Part shown: positions 8,280 to 17,391 of the stretch, piece after piece
How the letters are laid out: every line of letters starts with the position of its first letter
Numbering within the stretch: the stretch's first letter is position 1
DNA from: HGM10611 sp964384805
GTDB lineage: Bacteria; Bacillota_I; Bacilli_A; ML615J-28; CAG-313
Reading direction: 5' to 3'
DNA length: 25,254 bases
NCBI GenBank assembly: GCA_964384805.1
Contig: CAYLLO010000017.1
Span: forward strand, 1 to 25,254
Translations under genes and position numbers: made by a program
Notes under the pieces: model-generated
Told to the model about the DNA's origin: nothing
Database searches by the model: none
Seen by the model: the letters and a program-made list of their open reading frames with translations, nothing else

Positions 8280-9302
8280 ATGGCTCATAAGATGAATTTA
8301 GATAATGACGCGATTAAAGGTGTTGGCGAAAGTAAAGCCGAGATTAAGCGCCGTAAACGACAAGAAAAGAAGTTAAAAAAATTTGGTATTCGTGATGAAT
8401 CCAAAATGGGTAAAGTAGAATTATTCTTCTACCAAATGGAAAAACGTCGTCGTATCAAAAAGAAAAAAAGAATGTCAAGAAGTTTGGCGGGAGATATTGC
8501 ACTTTTCTTAATGCTATGTTTATTTGGAGCATTTAGTGCTTATCCGCTATTATATACCATTTTTGCGGCATTTAAACCATTAAATGAATTATTCATTTAT
8601 CCCCCTAAATTATTTGTAATGAATCCTACCTTTGATAACTTTATCGATTTAAGTATTGTTATGAGTGATTCTTGGGTTCCATTTTCAAGATATTTTTTCA
8701 ATACTATCTTTATTACTTTAATGGGGACAGCAGGTCACGTAATTATTGCCTCAATGGCGGCTTACCCACTTGCTAAACATAAATTCCCAGGAAGTAAAGT
8801 AATTTTCGGTATGGTAGTTTATTCATTAATGTTTGCTGCACAAGTAACAGCAACGCCTAAATATATTATCTTTAGTTTAATAGGACTTGTAGATACACAA
8901 TGGGCTATTATTGTTCCAGCGTTTGCTTATTCTTTAGGATTATATTTAATGAAACAATTTATGCAAGATATTCCTAATGACTTTATTGAATCGGCTAAAC
9001 TAGATGGTGCTAGTGAATTCCAAATCTATTGGAAAATCGTTATGCCCCTAGTAAAACCGGCGTGGTTAACTTTAATTATTTTATTGTTCCAACAATTATG
9101 GAATAATGATGGGGGAACCTTTATTTATAGTGAACAATTAAAACCACTAAGTTATTCGCTACACCAAATTGTTAATACCGGAGTAGCAAGAACTGGTACA
9201 TCTGCTGCAGTTATGTTAATAATGATGATTGTTCCAGTAACTGTCTTTGTATTATCACAAAGTCAAATTATTGAAACAATGGCACACTCAGGTATGAAAT
9301 AG
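8280..9302 (+). CDS. ABC sugar permease, MalG-type (pair 1)
   Basis: This 340-residue carbohydrate permease follows its MalF-type partner by 2 bases. About six membrane helices begin near residue 70. The EAA loop is ESAKLDGASEFQIYWKIVMP (237-256), the typical MalG form. The first 68 residues are hydrophilic and strongly basic (EIKRRKRQEKKLKK; EKRRRIKKKKR), much longer than the short N-terminus of usual MalG proteins. This tail should lie in the cytoplasm. Together with the preceding protein it forms one translocation pore. No ATPase gene is nearby, so a shared MsmK/UgpC-type ATPase encoded elsewhere is inferred. Confidence 0.9.
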   Translation: MAHKMNLDNDAIKGVGESKAEIKRRKRQEKKLKKFGIRDESKMGKVELFFYQMEKRRRIKKKKRMSRSLAGDIALFLMLCLFGAFSAYPLLYTIFAAFKPLNELFIYPPKLFVMNPTFDNFIDLSIVMSDSWVPFSRYFFNTIFITLMGTAGHVIIASMAAYPLAKHKFPGSKVIFGMVVYSLMFAAQVTATPKYIIFSLIGLVDTQWAIIVPAFAYSLGLYLMKQFMQDIPNDFIESAKLDGASEFQIYWKIVMPLVKPAWLTLIILLFQQLWNNDGGTFIYSEQLKPLSYSLHQIVNTGVARTGTSAAVMLIMMIVPVTVFVLSQSQIIETMAHSGMK

Positions 9303-9306
9303 GAGG
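9301..9306 (+). promoter_or_regulatory. AGGAGG ribosome-binding site fixing the start at 9315
   Basis: The perfect AGGAGG overlaps the stop of the upstream permease. It also overlaps an in-frame GTG at 9306, which therefore cannot be the start. The ATG at 9315 lies 8 bases downstream, the optimal distance. Confidence 0.8.
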
Positions 9307-9314
9307 TGGAAAGA

Positions 9315-11105
9315 ATGAGAAGATATGTAAAAACTTTAATATTAGTAGTTACTTTTTCACTAATGTTAATAGCTACAGCGTTTGTTTCTAATGCCACTAG
9401 TTACAACTATGATTTCTGGAAAAATGCACTTCCTTCTGCCGAAGGGTTATCTTATAAAGATACTTATTACGGTAAAGATATTTTAGATATTAATGATAGT
9501 TCGAAAACATTAACATTTAATACTTTAGAAGATATGGAAGTTTACAATAACCAAATCTTCTTACTTGACTCAAAAAATGATACTTCTTCAGAAACTGTTT
9601 TAACTATTAATGGAACAACTTTAAAAATTAATGGGGTTAGTAGTATTGCGGTTCTTAACGAGGAAATGAAATGTATTGTTCAACCAATTAGAGAATTTGA
9701 AATTACAGAAAGTGTTCGAGAAAAATTAGCTGAATATTATAATTTTGATAAGTCTTTATCAGAAATTACTGCCAAGGATTTTGAAGGTTCTAATCTTTCT
9801 GTCAAAGCTCCATATCTACCAATTATGAAAGATAGTGTTCTTGAAGGTAGTGAAGAATACAGTGGAGCTAGTGTTATTTTAAATAATGCTCAAGGTATTA
9901 CGGTAATAGCAGATGGAGATAGTTATTCTATCTATATTGCTGATACTGATAATTCAAGAATTTTAAAAATGAATTCTGAATACGTGGTTACTCAAGTTTA
10001 TTTAACTCCTACAGATGAAATTTTCTATCAATGGAGTACAGAAACCGATGTTGAAACTTCAACTAAACGTTTCTTTAAACCAACTAAAATTGCGGTTGAT
10101 AAAACAAAACGAGTTTATTGTATCGCCAAAGACGTATATGAAGGAATTATTGAGTTTAGTGAGACTGGAAAATTTAATCGTTTCTTAGGGAAAAATACAG
10201 TTACAGCTAATCCGTTAAAACAATTTTGGTATAAGATAATGTCTGAGGCTCAAATTACGCAACAGGAATTGAGTCTTCCTCCAGAATTTATTAATCTAAC
10301 AATGGATGCTGACGGATTTATTTATGCGACATCTTATCCAGATCCTGATAATGTCGCCAAATCAAATATGATTAAAGCAATTAATACTTCTGGTAAAGAT
10401 GTATTAAGAAGAAATGGCTATGTTACTCCTAATGGAGATGCTAAATATCTATCTGCTCACACTAATAAAGAAGTAGTTTTAGGCTCTTCTAGTCTAACCG
10501 CAATCGCAGTTAGTCAAGATGGTTTCTACTCTGTAACTGATGCCAAACGTGGAAGAATCTTTACTTATGATACAGAAGGAAATTTACTTTATATTTCTGG
10601 AGAAAAAGGTTCTTTATCAAATAGTATTAATGAACCAGTTGCGATTAGTTATTTAACTATTGAAGCAACAGAAAATACTGAAAAACAAGAATTGGTATTA
10701 GTTATTGATAAAACCTCAAAAAGTATTATCTCATTTAGTACTTCTAATTTCGGTCAATTAGTAAATGAAGCTACTAAATTGTATTTAAAAAATGATATTA
10801 CTGGTGCTGAAGAATATTGGCGAGAAGTAATTAAAATGAATTCTAACTATGAACTTGGATATGTAGGTATTGGTAAAAGTTTACTTCGTTTAGAACAATT
10901 TGAAGAAGCAATGTACTATTTTAAATTAGGACATAACGCAACTTATTACTCTAAAGCATATCAACAATATCGTGATATTATTTTAAAAGATAATTTTACA
11001 ATCATTATGACAGGTTTATTAATTACTGTCGTCGGACTTGGAGTTCTTGCGGTAGTAAAAAACCAAAACAAGAAAAAACAAGGATATGTAAGGGAGGAGG
11101 ACTAA
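9315..11105 (+). CDS. NHL-type beta-propeller protein with TPR and C-terminal membrane anchor
   Basis: A 596-residue protein from the ATG at 9315. Residues 1-26 form a signal peptide (MRRYVK, then a hydrophobic run). The extracellular body has repeated NHL/SMP30-like blades such as GDSYSIYIADTDNSRILKMN, IAVDKTKRVYCIAKDVYEGI and ISVTDAKRGRIFTYDTEGN-like stretches (about 190-480). A TPR-like helical pair follows (about 493-559, containing GAEEYWREVIKMNSNYELGY and LEQFEEAMYYFKLG). A membrane helix (about 561-580) and a short Lys-rich cytoplasmic end finish the protein. Propeller and TPR are therefore predicted to stand on the outer face of the membrane. Lying between permease pair 1 and the YIP1 and DUF5696 genes, it looks like a scaffold or sensor of the transporter rather than an enzyme (inference). 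The domain types are fairly clear; the function is unknown. Confidence 0.7.
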   Translation: MRRYVKTLILVVTFSLMLIATAFVSNATSYNYDFWKNALPSAEGLSYKDTYYGKDILDINDSSKTLTFNTLEDMEVYNNQIFLLDSKNDTSSETVLTINGTTLKINGVSSIAVLNEEMKCIVQPIREFEITESVREKLAEYYNFDKSLSEITAKDFEGSNLSVKAPYLPIMKDSVLEGSEEYSGASVILNNAQGITVIADGDSYSIYIADTDNSRILKMNSEYVVTQVYLTPTDEIFYQWSTETDVETSTKRFFKPTKIAVDKTKRVYCIAKDVYEGIIEFSETGKFNRFLGKNTVTANPLKQFWYKIMSEAQITQQELSLPPEFINLTMDADGFIYATSYPDPDNVAKSNMIKAINTSGKDVLRRNGYVTPNGDAKYLSAHTNKEVVLGSSSLTAIAVSQDGFYSVTDAKRGRIFTYDTEGNLLYISGEKGSLSNSINEPVAISYLTIEATENTEKQELVLVIDKTSKSIISFSTSNFGQLVNEATKLYLKNDITGAEEYWREVIKMNSNYELGYVGIGKSLLRLEQFEEAMYYFKLGHNATYYSKAYQQYRDIILKDNFTIIMTGLLITVVGLGVLAVVKNQNKKKQGYVREED

Positions 11106-11109
11106 AAGT

Positions 11110-11754
11110 ATGAAAAAATTCTTTAGACAAATTATAGAAGATTACATTAAATTTCCTCTTCGAATTATGTCTCATCCTGTTCAAGCTTATACAGAATTCA
11201 AAGAAGATAAAAAAGCAAAAATGTCAGTTGCGATAATAATGTTAATTATTGCTTCTGTTGTTTCGATGATTCAATATCTTTATACTGGACCAGTATTAAA
11301 TGTTAATGATCCAACTAAATTTAATAGTTTAACAACAATTATTTATACAATGTGCCCAGTAATTATTCTTTCTGTTGCCAACTGGAGTATTACTACGCTA
11401 ATGAATGGTAAAGGAAAGATGAGCGAAATCTTCATGATGGGTTGTTATTCTTATTTTCCCACAATTGTATGTGGAATAATTGGAGTAATCGCAAGTAACT
11501 TTGTTACAGAAGATGAAGCCTTATTAGTTAATATAGTTTACATTGTTGGTTATGCATTAATGGCTTATATGATTTTTATGGGTCTTATATGCTTACATGA
11601 ATATGGTATTTTTAAAACTTTCGCAACAATTTTATTAACAATTCTTGCTACATGTGTTATCGCATTCGTTGCATTATTAATTTTCGACTTGTCACAACAA
11701 ATCTATGGTTTCTTATATTCACTATATAAAGAAATTGTGACGCGGTTCTTTTAA
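11110..11754 (+). CDS. YIP1-family integral membrane protein
   Basis: This 214-residue polytopic protein has the YIP1-family pattern (PF04893). A basic amphipathic start (KKFFRQIIEDYIKFPLRIM) precedes the motif SHPVQAYTEFKEDKKAKMS, which resembles the family's 'P...F..i' entry. About five membrane helices follow (roughly 38-57, 78-95, 113-130, 137-158, 168-193), with the GKGKMSEIFMMGCYSYFP loop characteristic of YIP1 proteins. The first gene of this trio ends 4 bases upstream and the DUF5696 gene starts 12 bases downstream. Bacterial members have no established biochemical role. Presence inside a sugar-importer operon suggests a membrane accessory of the transporter. The family call is good; the role is inferred from context only. 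Confidence 0.75.
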   Translation: MKKFFRQIIEDYIKFPLRIMSHPVQAYTEFKEDKKAKMSVAIIMLIIASVVSMIQYLYTGPVLNVNDPTKFNSLTTIIYTMCPVIILSVANWSITTLMNGKGKMSEIFMMGCYSYFPTIVCGIIGVIASNFVTEDEALLVNIVYIVGYALMAYMIFMGLICLHEYGIFKTFATILLTILATCVIAFVALLIFDLSQQIYGFLYSLYKEIVTRFF

Positions 11755-11760
11755 GGAGGT
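11753..11760 (+). promoter_or_regulatory. AAGGAGGT ribosome-binding site for the GTG start at 11767
   Basis: A full-length anti-16S match overlaps the stop codon of the YIP1 gene. The GTG at 11767, 6 bases downstream, begins a basic segment followed by a membrane helix and is the supported start of the DUF5696-like gene. It is the only GTG start I support in the window. Confidence 0.8.
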
Positions 11761-11766
11761 GGGTTT

Positions 11767-14700
11767 GTGAAAAGTAAATGGCCTAAATTTTTAACCTTAA
11801 AAAGAATGGTATTAATCACAATTATTTTAATTGCCGGTATTGTTTTGACAGCATATTTTGTTGGTGGATATACAGGAATTAGTCCTATCTATTCTACCAA
11901 AGAATTTACTTTAGAAGGATTTACGACATATTCTGAATACGAAAAATTAGCTCGTGAAGAAGCAGTTAAAACTCCGTATGAAGAAAGTGATTCATTCGCA
12001 GAAAAGGTTGAAAAATGTAACTATATTTCACAATTACAAACTGTTATTGCTGAAATAAAAAATGAAATTAACAGATTAAAAACAAATGGTGGAGATGCTC
12101 AAGAAATCACTGATTTAGAAACTTTAGCCTCTGCAGCAAATAAAAAGATTGCTTATAAAGAATTACCAAAAGAAGAAGAATATATTAAACAATATGTTGA
12201 AGAAGCGTTAGGTTTTGGAGATGCTCCCCTAATGCAAAATGGTAATTATGAATTCTATTTTAATAAAAAATGGACTACATTTAAAATAGTGGAAAAGAAA
12301 ACAGGAAATATTTGGTATTCTAATCCACAAGAAGAAGAAAACTTTTCTTCTAATTCATCGATTTTAAATCAACAAAAATCTTTGATTAATATTTATTATG
12401 CTGGTTCACTTGGAGGAACAACGTTATGGGATAGTTATACATACGCTATTTCTGATACCGACCGTACAGGTGAGGCAGAATTAACTCCTAATTTCCAAAT
12501 TAAGGAAATTAAAGATGAAGATGGTAAAGTAACTGCTTTACAAGTTTATTATTACTTCAAACAACGTGGTATTGATTATTCATATTTACCACAAAAAATC
12601 TCAGCTGAAAAAATCCGCAATATTGCCGATATCGATTTATCATCTGAAGAGCTTCCAGAGTTACTTTCAAGAAATAGACAATATACAACAGATGGAACAT
12701 GGGAAGTAATCGGATCACTAGATGGGGTATCAACAACTGCTACTCTTCATGCTGAAGATAACACAGTGTGGTATGCTGGTAATGGAGAACCCGAAGCAGA
12801 CCTTGCTAATGCTGGTAATTATTACATTGATTTAGATACCCAAACTATCTATGTTAAAGCAACAGAAACTGATAGATCTGGTAATGTTGAAGAAGTATGG
12901 AAGTCAATCAATACCAAAGTTTTAACATGGAAAAAATATTTAGAAGAAAATTACACTTATAATAATTTATCTACAGGTACTGCGGTATATGCTTATGCAT
13001 ATTATGGTGAAGGATCACCAGTAGCAGAAGAAGGATTAAATAACTTCTATTATTATGATACCGAAAATAATCAACTTTATAAAAAGACTAACGGGACAAT
13101 TCCTTATACTCATGTTATTGCAGGTAAAGAGATTTCGTTATGGACTACCCAATATTATACTTTACAAGATAAAGAGTTTGATTACAATACTTTAGGTTAT
13201 GATTATTATGAATTAAAAGATTCATATGAAGGAATGAAACTTCAACTTCGTAAAAATTTATATTCTTACTATTATGATAAATGTTTATACACTGAAGAAG
13301 ATTTACTTGCTGATAATACTGAATTTGGTGTTGAAACAATTTCTAATAAAGGAGAATTTGGTGTTGCGATAGAATATAGCTTGACTAGTGCTGGTTTAAG
13401 TGTTTCAATTTTAGATCAATCAATTTTTGAATTAGAAGATTTCCCACTTACAACTGTTGAAATCTTACCTTATTTCACCGCTGCTCATTATTCAAAAGAT
13501 GGATATGTTGTTATTCCTGATGGAAGTGGATCAGTTATGAATTTTAATAATGGTAAAACAACTTATGTTCAATATTCCAAAACGGTTTATACAACCGATT
13601 TATCAAAGATGGCAGAAATTAAAGTTACAGAAACTGAAGATTTAATGTTCCCGATGTATGCAATGGTAAATACAAACATTCCTAATAATGATGGTATTCA
13701 ATCAGGAGTATTAGTTGATGCCCTAAGTGGTGCAAGTCAATTAAGAATTAGTGCTAACGTAAGTATGATTACAGATTCTTTCAATAAAATTTACTTCAGT
13801 GCCTTCTATCGTGAAAGTCAAAAGACAACTATTGGGGTTGGATATTATGCGACAACATACACTAAATGGACTGAAGATCGAACTCATAATGATATTACGA
13901 TTAATTATAATTTCTTAGAATCATCAGAATTAAATTATTCGGCTATTGCTAAAAAATATCGTGAAATATTAATTGATCGTTATGGTTTAACTGAAGAAGA
14001 TAATACTGATGAAACAGTTCTCAATATCTCATTAATTGGAGCCTATGATTTCCGCAACAATTTCTTAGGTATTGGATACACAGACTATGCGGCTATGACA
14101 ACTTTTAATCAAGCAGAAGAAATTTTAGCTAACTTAAAAGCTCATGGAGCAAATCATATTAATGCTTATTATTTAGGTTGGCGTAAAAAAGGATTAATTA
14201 ATTCTTCATTCCAAAATATGAATTTCAGTAAAGAGTTAGGAAATAAAAAAGATTTAAATTCTTTAGTTTCTTATACCGATAATAACGATATTAATTTGTA
14301 TATGGACGTTAACTTTAGTGAGTTAAATAAATACCAAGAATCTTTTGGACAAAGTCGTTACACTTCTAGAGACGTGGCTGGAGAATATATTGAAAAATAT
14401 CCTTATGATTTATCATCTGAAGTATATGATGAAAAACAAAGAGCAACATATACTCTTTCACCTCGTTTCTATAGCATTTTTATGGAAAATTTAGTTAAGA
14501 ATTATGTAGATGATATAGGTTTATCAAGTTTATCTATTAAGAATTTAGGTTCTTCATTAGCAAGTGATTATAAACGTCATAATGAAGTATTTAAACAAAC
14601 TTCATTAGAAGAATCAGTAAAAGCTTTAGAATATGCCAAAGAAAATGGTATTAATAATATTACCTTATATAATCCTTATGATTTTGCCTTTAAATACACT

Positions 14701-15195
14701 GAAACAGCATTAGAAGTTCCATATGCATCAACGCAATATGAAGTGCTTGATTACTCTATTCCATTCTATCAATTAGTAGTTAGTGGTTTATTTGATTATT
14801 CTGGTGAGGTTATTAACGCAAATGATGAAAAAGGTAACAAGTGGCATATTATGCATATTTTAGAAACAGGATCTAATGTGGCCTTTACCTTCTCATACGA
14901 AGATTCAGCAAAATTAATTCAAACTGATTATAAATATTATTACTATACACAATATAGTAAATGGACTGAAGATGTATTTGTGATAACTGATACTATTGAT
15001 GAAATTGGTATCCACGAATGTCAATTGATGTCACATGAAAAAGTGGCCAATAACGTATATAAAGTAACTTATGAAGGAAAAACATCAATTGAAATTATCC
15101 TTAATTACTCAGATGCTTCAGTAGAAGTTGATGGTAATATTATAGGTGCTAAAAATTATATTTATAATAAAAATAATACAGGATGGAGGGAATAA
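11767..15195 (+). CDS. DUF5696-like giant membrane-anchored surface protein, putative glycan-active
   Basis: The 1142-residue protein starts with a basic segment and one membrane helix (about 13-33) without a lipobox. It is therefore probably anchored with the bulk outside. A helical stretch (about 55-145) follows, then a long beta-rich region rich in Tyr, Asn and Thr. The block YVVIPDGSGSVMNFNNGKT (580-598) is the stretch I recognise as typical of DUF5696 proteins. From about 745 to 1010 alternating strands and helices (ILANLKAHGANHINAYYLGW; DINLYMDVNFSEL; ALEYAKENGINNITLYN) look like a TIM barrel, suggesting a glycosidase-like fold, followed by a beta C-terminal domain. No catalytic residues can be assigned with certainty. 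It sits centrally between YIP1 and permease pair 2, so action on or presentation of the imported glycan is inferred. Confidence 0.7.
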   Translation: MKSKWPKFLTLKRMVLITIILIAGIVLTAYFVGGYTGISPIYSTKEFTLEGFTTYSEYEKLAREEAVKTPYEESDSFAEKVEKCNYISQLQTVIAEIKNEINRLKTNGGDAQEITDLETLASAANKKIAYKELPKEEEYIKQYVEEALGFGDAPLMQNGNYEFYFNKKWTTFKIVEKKTGNIWYSNPQEEENFSSNSSILNQQKSLINIYYAGSLGGTTLWDSYTYAISDTDRTGEAELTPNFQIKEIKDEDGKVTALQVYYYFKQRGIDYSYLPQKISAEKIRNIADIDLSSEELPELLSRNRQYTTDGTWEVIGSLDGVSTTATLHAEDNTVWYAGNGEPEADLANAGNYYIDLDTQTIYVKATETDRSGNVEEVWKSINTKVLTWKKYLEENYTYNNLSTGTAVYAYAYYGEGSPVAEEGLNNFYYYDTENNQLYKKTNGTIPYTHVIAGKEISLWTTQYYTLQDKEFDYNTLGYDYYELKDSYEGMKLQLRKNLYSYYYDKCLYTEEDLLADNTEFGVETISNKGEFGVAIEYSLTSAGLSVSILDQSIFELEDFPLTTVEILPYFTAAHYSKDGYVVIPDGSGSVMNFNNGKTTYVQYSKTVYTTDLSKMAEIKVTETEDLMFPMYAMVNTNIPNNDGIQSGVLVDALSGASQLRISANVSMITDSFNKIYFSAFYRESQKTTIGVGYYATTYTKWTEDRTHNDITINYNFLESSELNYSAIAKKYREILIDRYGLTEEDNTDETVLNISLIGAYDFRNNFLGIGYTDYAAMTTFNQAEEILANLKAHGANHINAYYLGWRKKGLINSSFQNMNFSKELGNKKDLNSLVSYTDNNDINLYMDVNFSELNKYQESFGQSRYTSRDVAGEYIEKYPYDLSSEVYDEKQRATYTLSPRFYSIFMENLVKNYVDDIGLSSLSIKNLGSSLASDYKRHNEVFKQTSLEESVKALEYAKENGINNITLYNPYDFAFKYTETALEVPYASTQYEVLDYSIPFYQLVVSGLFDYSGEVINANDEKGNKWHIMHILETGSNVAFTFSYEDSAKLIQTDYKYYYYTQYSKWTEDVFVITDTIDEIGIHECQLMSHEKVANNVYKVTYEGKTSIEIILNYSDASVEVDGNIIGAKNYIYNKNNTGWRE
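15185..15190 (+). promoter_or_regulatory. GGAGGG ribosome-binding site fixing the start at 15198
   Basis: This Shine-Dalgarno lies inside an ORF that opens at an ATG at 15183, and 7 bases before an in-frame ATG at 15198. The second ATG is therefore the real start. It avoids overlap with the DUF5696 gene, which stops at 15195. Confidence 0.75.
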
Positions 15196-15197
15196 AA

Positions 15198-16307
15198 ATG
15201 AAAAAAATAATTAGTTCATGGTTTAAGGCCCTCAATGTGAAAATAATACAATTTAAAAATTGGTTAATTCACACTAAATTCTGGGCATTATTAGAAAAAA
15301 TTGTTCATTATATCGGTGTAGGTTTGCATTACCTGTTCTATCCAATTACTTGGATTAAGAAAAGAACTTATGATCGTATGCGTTACGATAATCAAAAAGT
15401 CTTTGCTTCATTTTTATTCTTAACACCGGTATTACTTGGATTCTTTGTTTTCTTTGCGTATCCAATTGTTATGTCATTCTTATACTCATTTAGTGAGGTA
15501 AGTATCCTAGAAGGTAAAACAACCTTATGGTTTGGACAACATTGGGAAGGATCGGGAGATAATGCGGTTTTAGTTAAAGATTTACTATATAACTATCGAT
15601 ATGCATTACAAGGACATCCAAAGTTTATTGTTGAGCTTTGGGAAACAGCCAAAACAACAGTTATCGATACGGTAGTTATTACTATTTTCAGCTTATTAAT
15701 TGCGGTTATGCTTAATGGTAATTTCCGTGGTCGTGGCTTTATTAGAGCTGTATTCTTCTTACCTGTTGTATTTAACTCTGAAGCGTTAGATACAGCTCTT
15801 GAAGCAACAGAGGCTATTGATTCAGTATTAACAAATGCTGGTACTGGAAGTGGAGAACTTGCTAAACTATTCGATTTGGCAACCTTCATGGGACAAATTG
15901 GGATACCAACATGGTTAGTTAGCTTCTTAAGTGATATTACAGGAGCAATTTATCGTACAATTACTTATTCAGGAGTACAAATTTTAGTATTCTTAGCCGC
16001 TATTCAATCTGTGCCTGGTCACTTATATGAAGCAGCTAAGATTGAAGGGGCTACAGCGTATGAATCATTCTGGAAGATAACATTACCGATGGTATCTCCT
16101 CAAATTATTACTGTTGTAGTTTATACCATTGTTGATTCATTCTTAAGATCAAGTATCAATGATATTATTGATTATCAATTCGTACAAGGTTACTATGGAT
16201 ACCATGCAGCGATGTCATGGATATATGTAATAGTTTCAGTCTTGATTTTAGCTATTGCCGTAGGAATCTTAAATAAGGTGGTGTTCTATCAAGATGACAA
16301 GAAATAA
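15198..16307 (+). CDS. ABC sugar permease, MalF-type (pair 2)
   Basis: The start at 15198 gives 369 residues. The permease domain (PF00528) begins near residue 66 with FASFLFLTPVLLGFFVFFAYP and carries the EAA loop YEAAKIEGATAYESFWKITLP (277-297). The first 65 residues are an extra segment with amphipathic, aromatic-rich helices. An insert of about 55 residues (roughly 195-250: acidic Ala-rich helix, then GTGSG, then a hydrophobic helix) interrupts the usual run between the central helices. It differs clearly from the pair-1 permease, so this is a distinct paralogue rather than a recent duplicate. Its MalG-type partner overlaps it by 14 bases, implying translational coupling. Pair 2 has no solute-binding protein of its own nearby; sharing the 1057-residue one or using the DUF5696 protein is inferred. 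Confidence 0.9.
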   Translation: MKKIISSWFKALNVKIIQFKNWLIHTKFWALLEKIVHYIGVGLHYLFYPITWIKKRTYDRMRYDNQKVFASFLFLTPVLLGFFVFFAYPIVMSFLYSFSEVSILEGKTTLWFGQHWEGSGDNAVLVKDLLYNYRYALQGHPKFIVELWETAKTTVIDTVVITIFSLLIAVMLNGNFRGRGFIRAVFFLPVVFNSEALDTALEATEAIDSVLTNAGTGSGELAKLFDLATFMGQIGIPTWLVSFLSDITGAIYRTITYSGVQILVFLAAIQSVPGHLYEAAKIEGATAYESFWKITLPMVSPQIITVVVYTIVDSFLRSSINDIIDYQFVQGYYGYHAAMSWIYVIVSVLILAIAVGILNKVVFYQDDKK

Positions 16308-17367
16308 TACTATTCAATCAAAAGAAGAAAAGAAAGCATTAAGAAAAGAACGTTACGAAGCAATTATTGCGGATTTAAGAAATCCAGTTAAAAAAGCTGT
16401 TCGTGGTCGTAAAGTTGCAGTAAAGGCTACATCATTATTTAGAACTATTGTCTTTATTGGCTTATCATTCGTAATTTTATTTCCGATTTTTCAACAATTA
16501 ATGCTTGCTTTCCGTAGTCCAGAAGACATTAATAATCCGCTTATTGTTTGGATTCCAGAGCACTGGTCAGTAGTTAACTTTACTATTGCTATTCAACTTA
16601 CCCAATATTGGAAAGCATTATTAAACAACTTTAGAGTAGCAACAATTACAACAATTTTCCAACTTGCATCTACTGCTCTTGCAGGATATGCTTTTGCGAG
16701 ATTAAAATTTAAAGGTAGTAACATTCTATTCTGGATGGTAATGTTAACTTTAATTATTCCGCCTCAAGTAACAACCGCATCACGTGCGTTATACTTCAGT
16801 AACTTTGATATTTTTGGAATTATTAAGTTATTTAATAATGGTAATGCCATCGCAATTAGAGGTCCAGGAAAAGACTATATCTTCTATATCATGGCCGCAA
16901 CTGGGCAAGGTATTAGAGCATCGTTATTTATCTTCTTATTCCGCCAATTCTTCCGTGGAGTTCCGGTGGAACTTGAAGAATCAGCTCAAATCGATGGAGC
17001 AGGTATTTTAAGAACATTCTGGAGCGTTATGCTTCCGAATGCTAGAGGGGTTATTACTACAGTCGCATTATTCGCATTTGTATGGCAATGGAATGACGTT
17101 TACTACACTTCAATGTTTGCGGTAAACTCATCAGATTTCCCATTATTAACAATGCAAATTATCAATACTGCTGAATGGTTAGGAAACTTACTACTTAGAT
17201 CAGAGTTAAAATATTTAGTAAGTGCTGACGTTCGTGGTAGTAGTATGTTTACATCATTGATTGCTAATACTGAAGCATTCTTAATGATGTTGCCATTATT
17301 GATCGCTTATTTATTTGTTCAAAAATTATTCGTAGAAGGTATCGAGAGAACCGGTATTGTTGGATAA
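16294..17367 (+). CDS. ABC sugar permease, MalG-type (pair 2)
   Basis: This 357-residue carbohydrate permease has its first membrane helix near residue 50 and the EAA loop EESAQIDGAGILRTFWSVMLP (228-248). FRSPEDINNPLIVWIPEHWSV after helix 1 is the usual MalG periplasmic-side segment. The 48-residue N-terminus is highly charged (KEEKKALRKERYEAI; KKAVRGRK), again longer than normal. The start overlaps the previous gene by 14 bases in another frame, and GGTGG-type ribosome pairing lies inside that gene. It completes a second pore and is followed after 24 bases by the DUF624-like gene. Confidence 0.9.
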   Translation: MTRNNTIQSKEEKKALRKERYEAIIADLRNPVKKAVRGRKVAVKATSLFRTIVFIGLSFVILFPIFQQLMLAFRSPEDINNPLIVWIPEHWSVVNFTIAIQLTQYWKALLNNFRVATITTIFQLASTALAGYAFARLKFKGSNILFWMVMLTLIIPPQVTTASRALYFSNFDIFGIIKLFNNGNAIAIRGPGKDYIFYIMAATGQGIRASLFIFLFRQFFRGVPVELEESAQIDGAGILRTFWSVMLPNARGVITTVALFAFVWQWNDVYYTSMFAVNSSDFPLLTMQIINTAEWLGNLLLRSELKYLVSADVRGSSMFTSLIANTEAFLMMLPLLIAYLFVQKLFVEGIERTGIVG

Positions 17368-17391
17368 AATGTTTTTGAAGGAAGTGATAAA

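Noticed and set aside
9306..9314. GTG start for the NHL/TPR gene
   Set aside because: The GTG overlaps the AGGAGG ribosome site itself. The ATG at 9315 is correctly spaced.
15183..15197. ATG start overlapping the end of the DUF5696 gene
   Set aside because: Its codons contain the Shine-Dalgarno for the ATG at 15198, and nothing suitable lies upstream of 15183.
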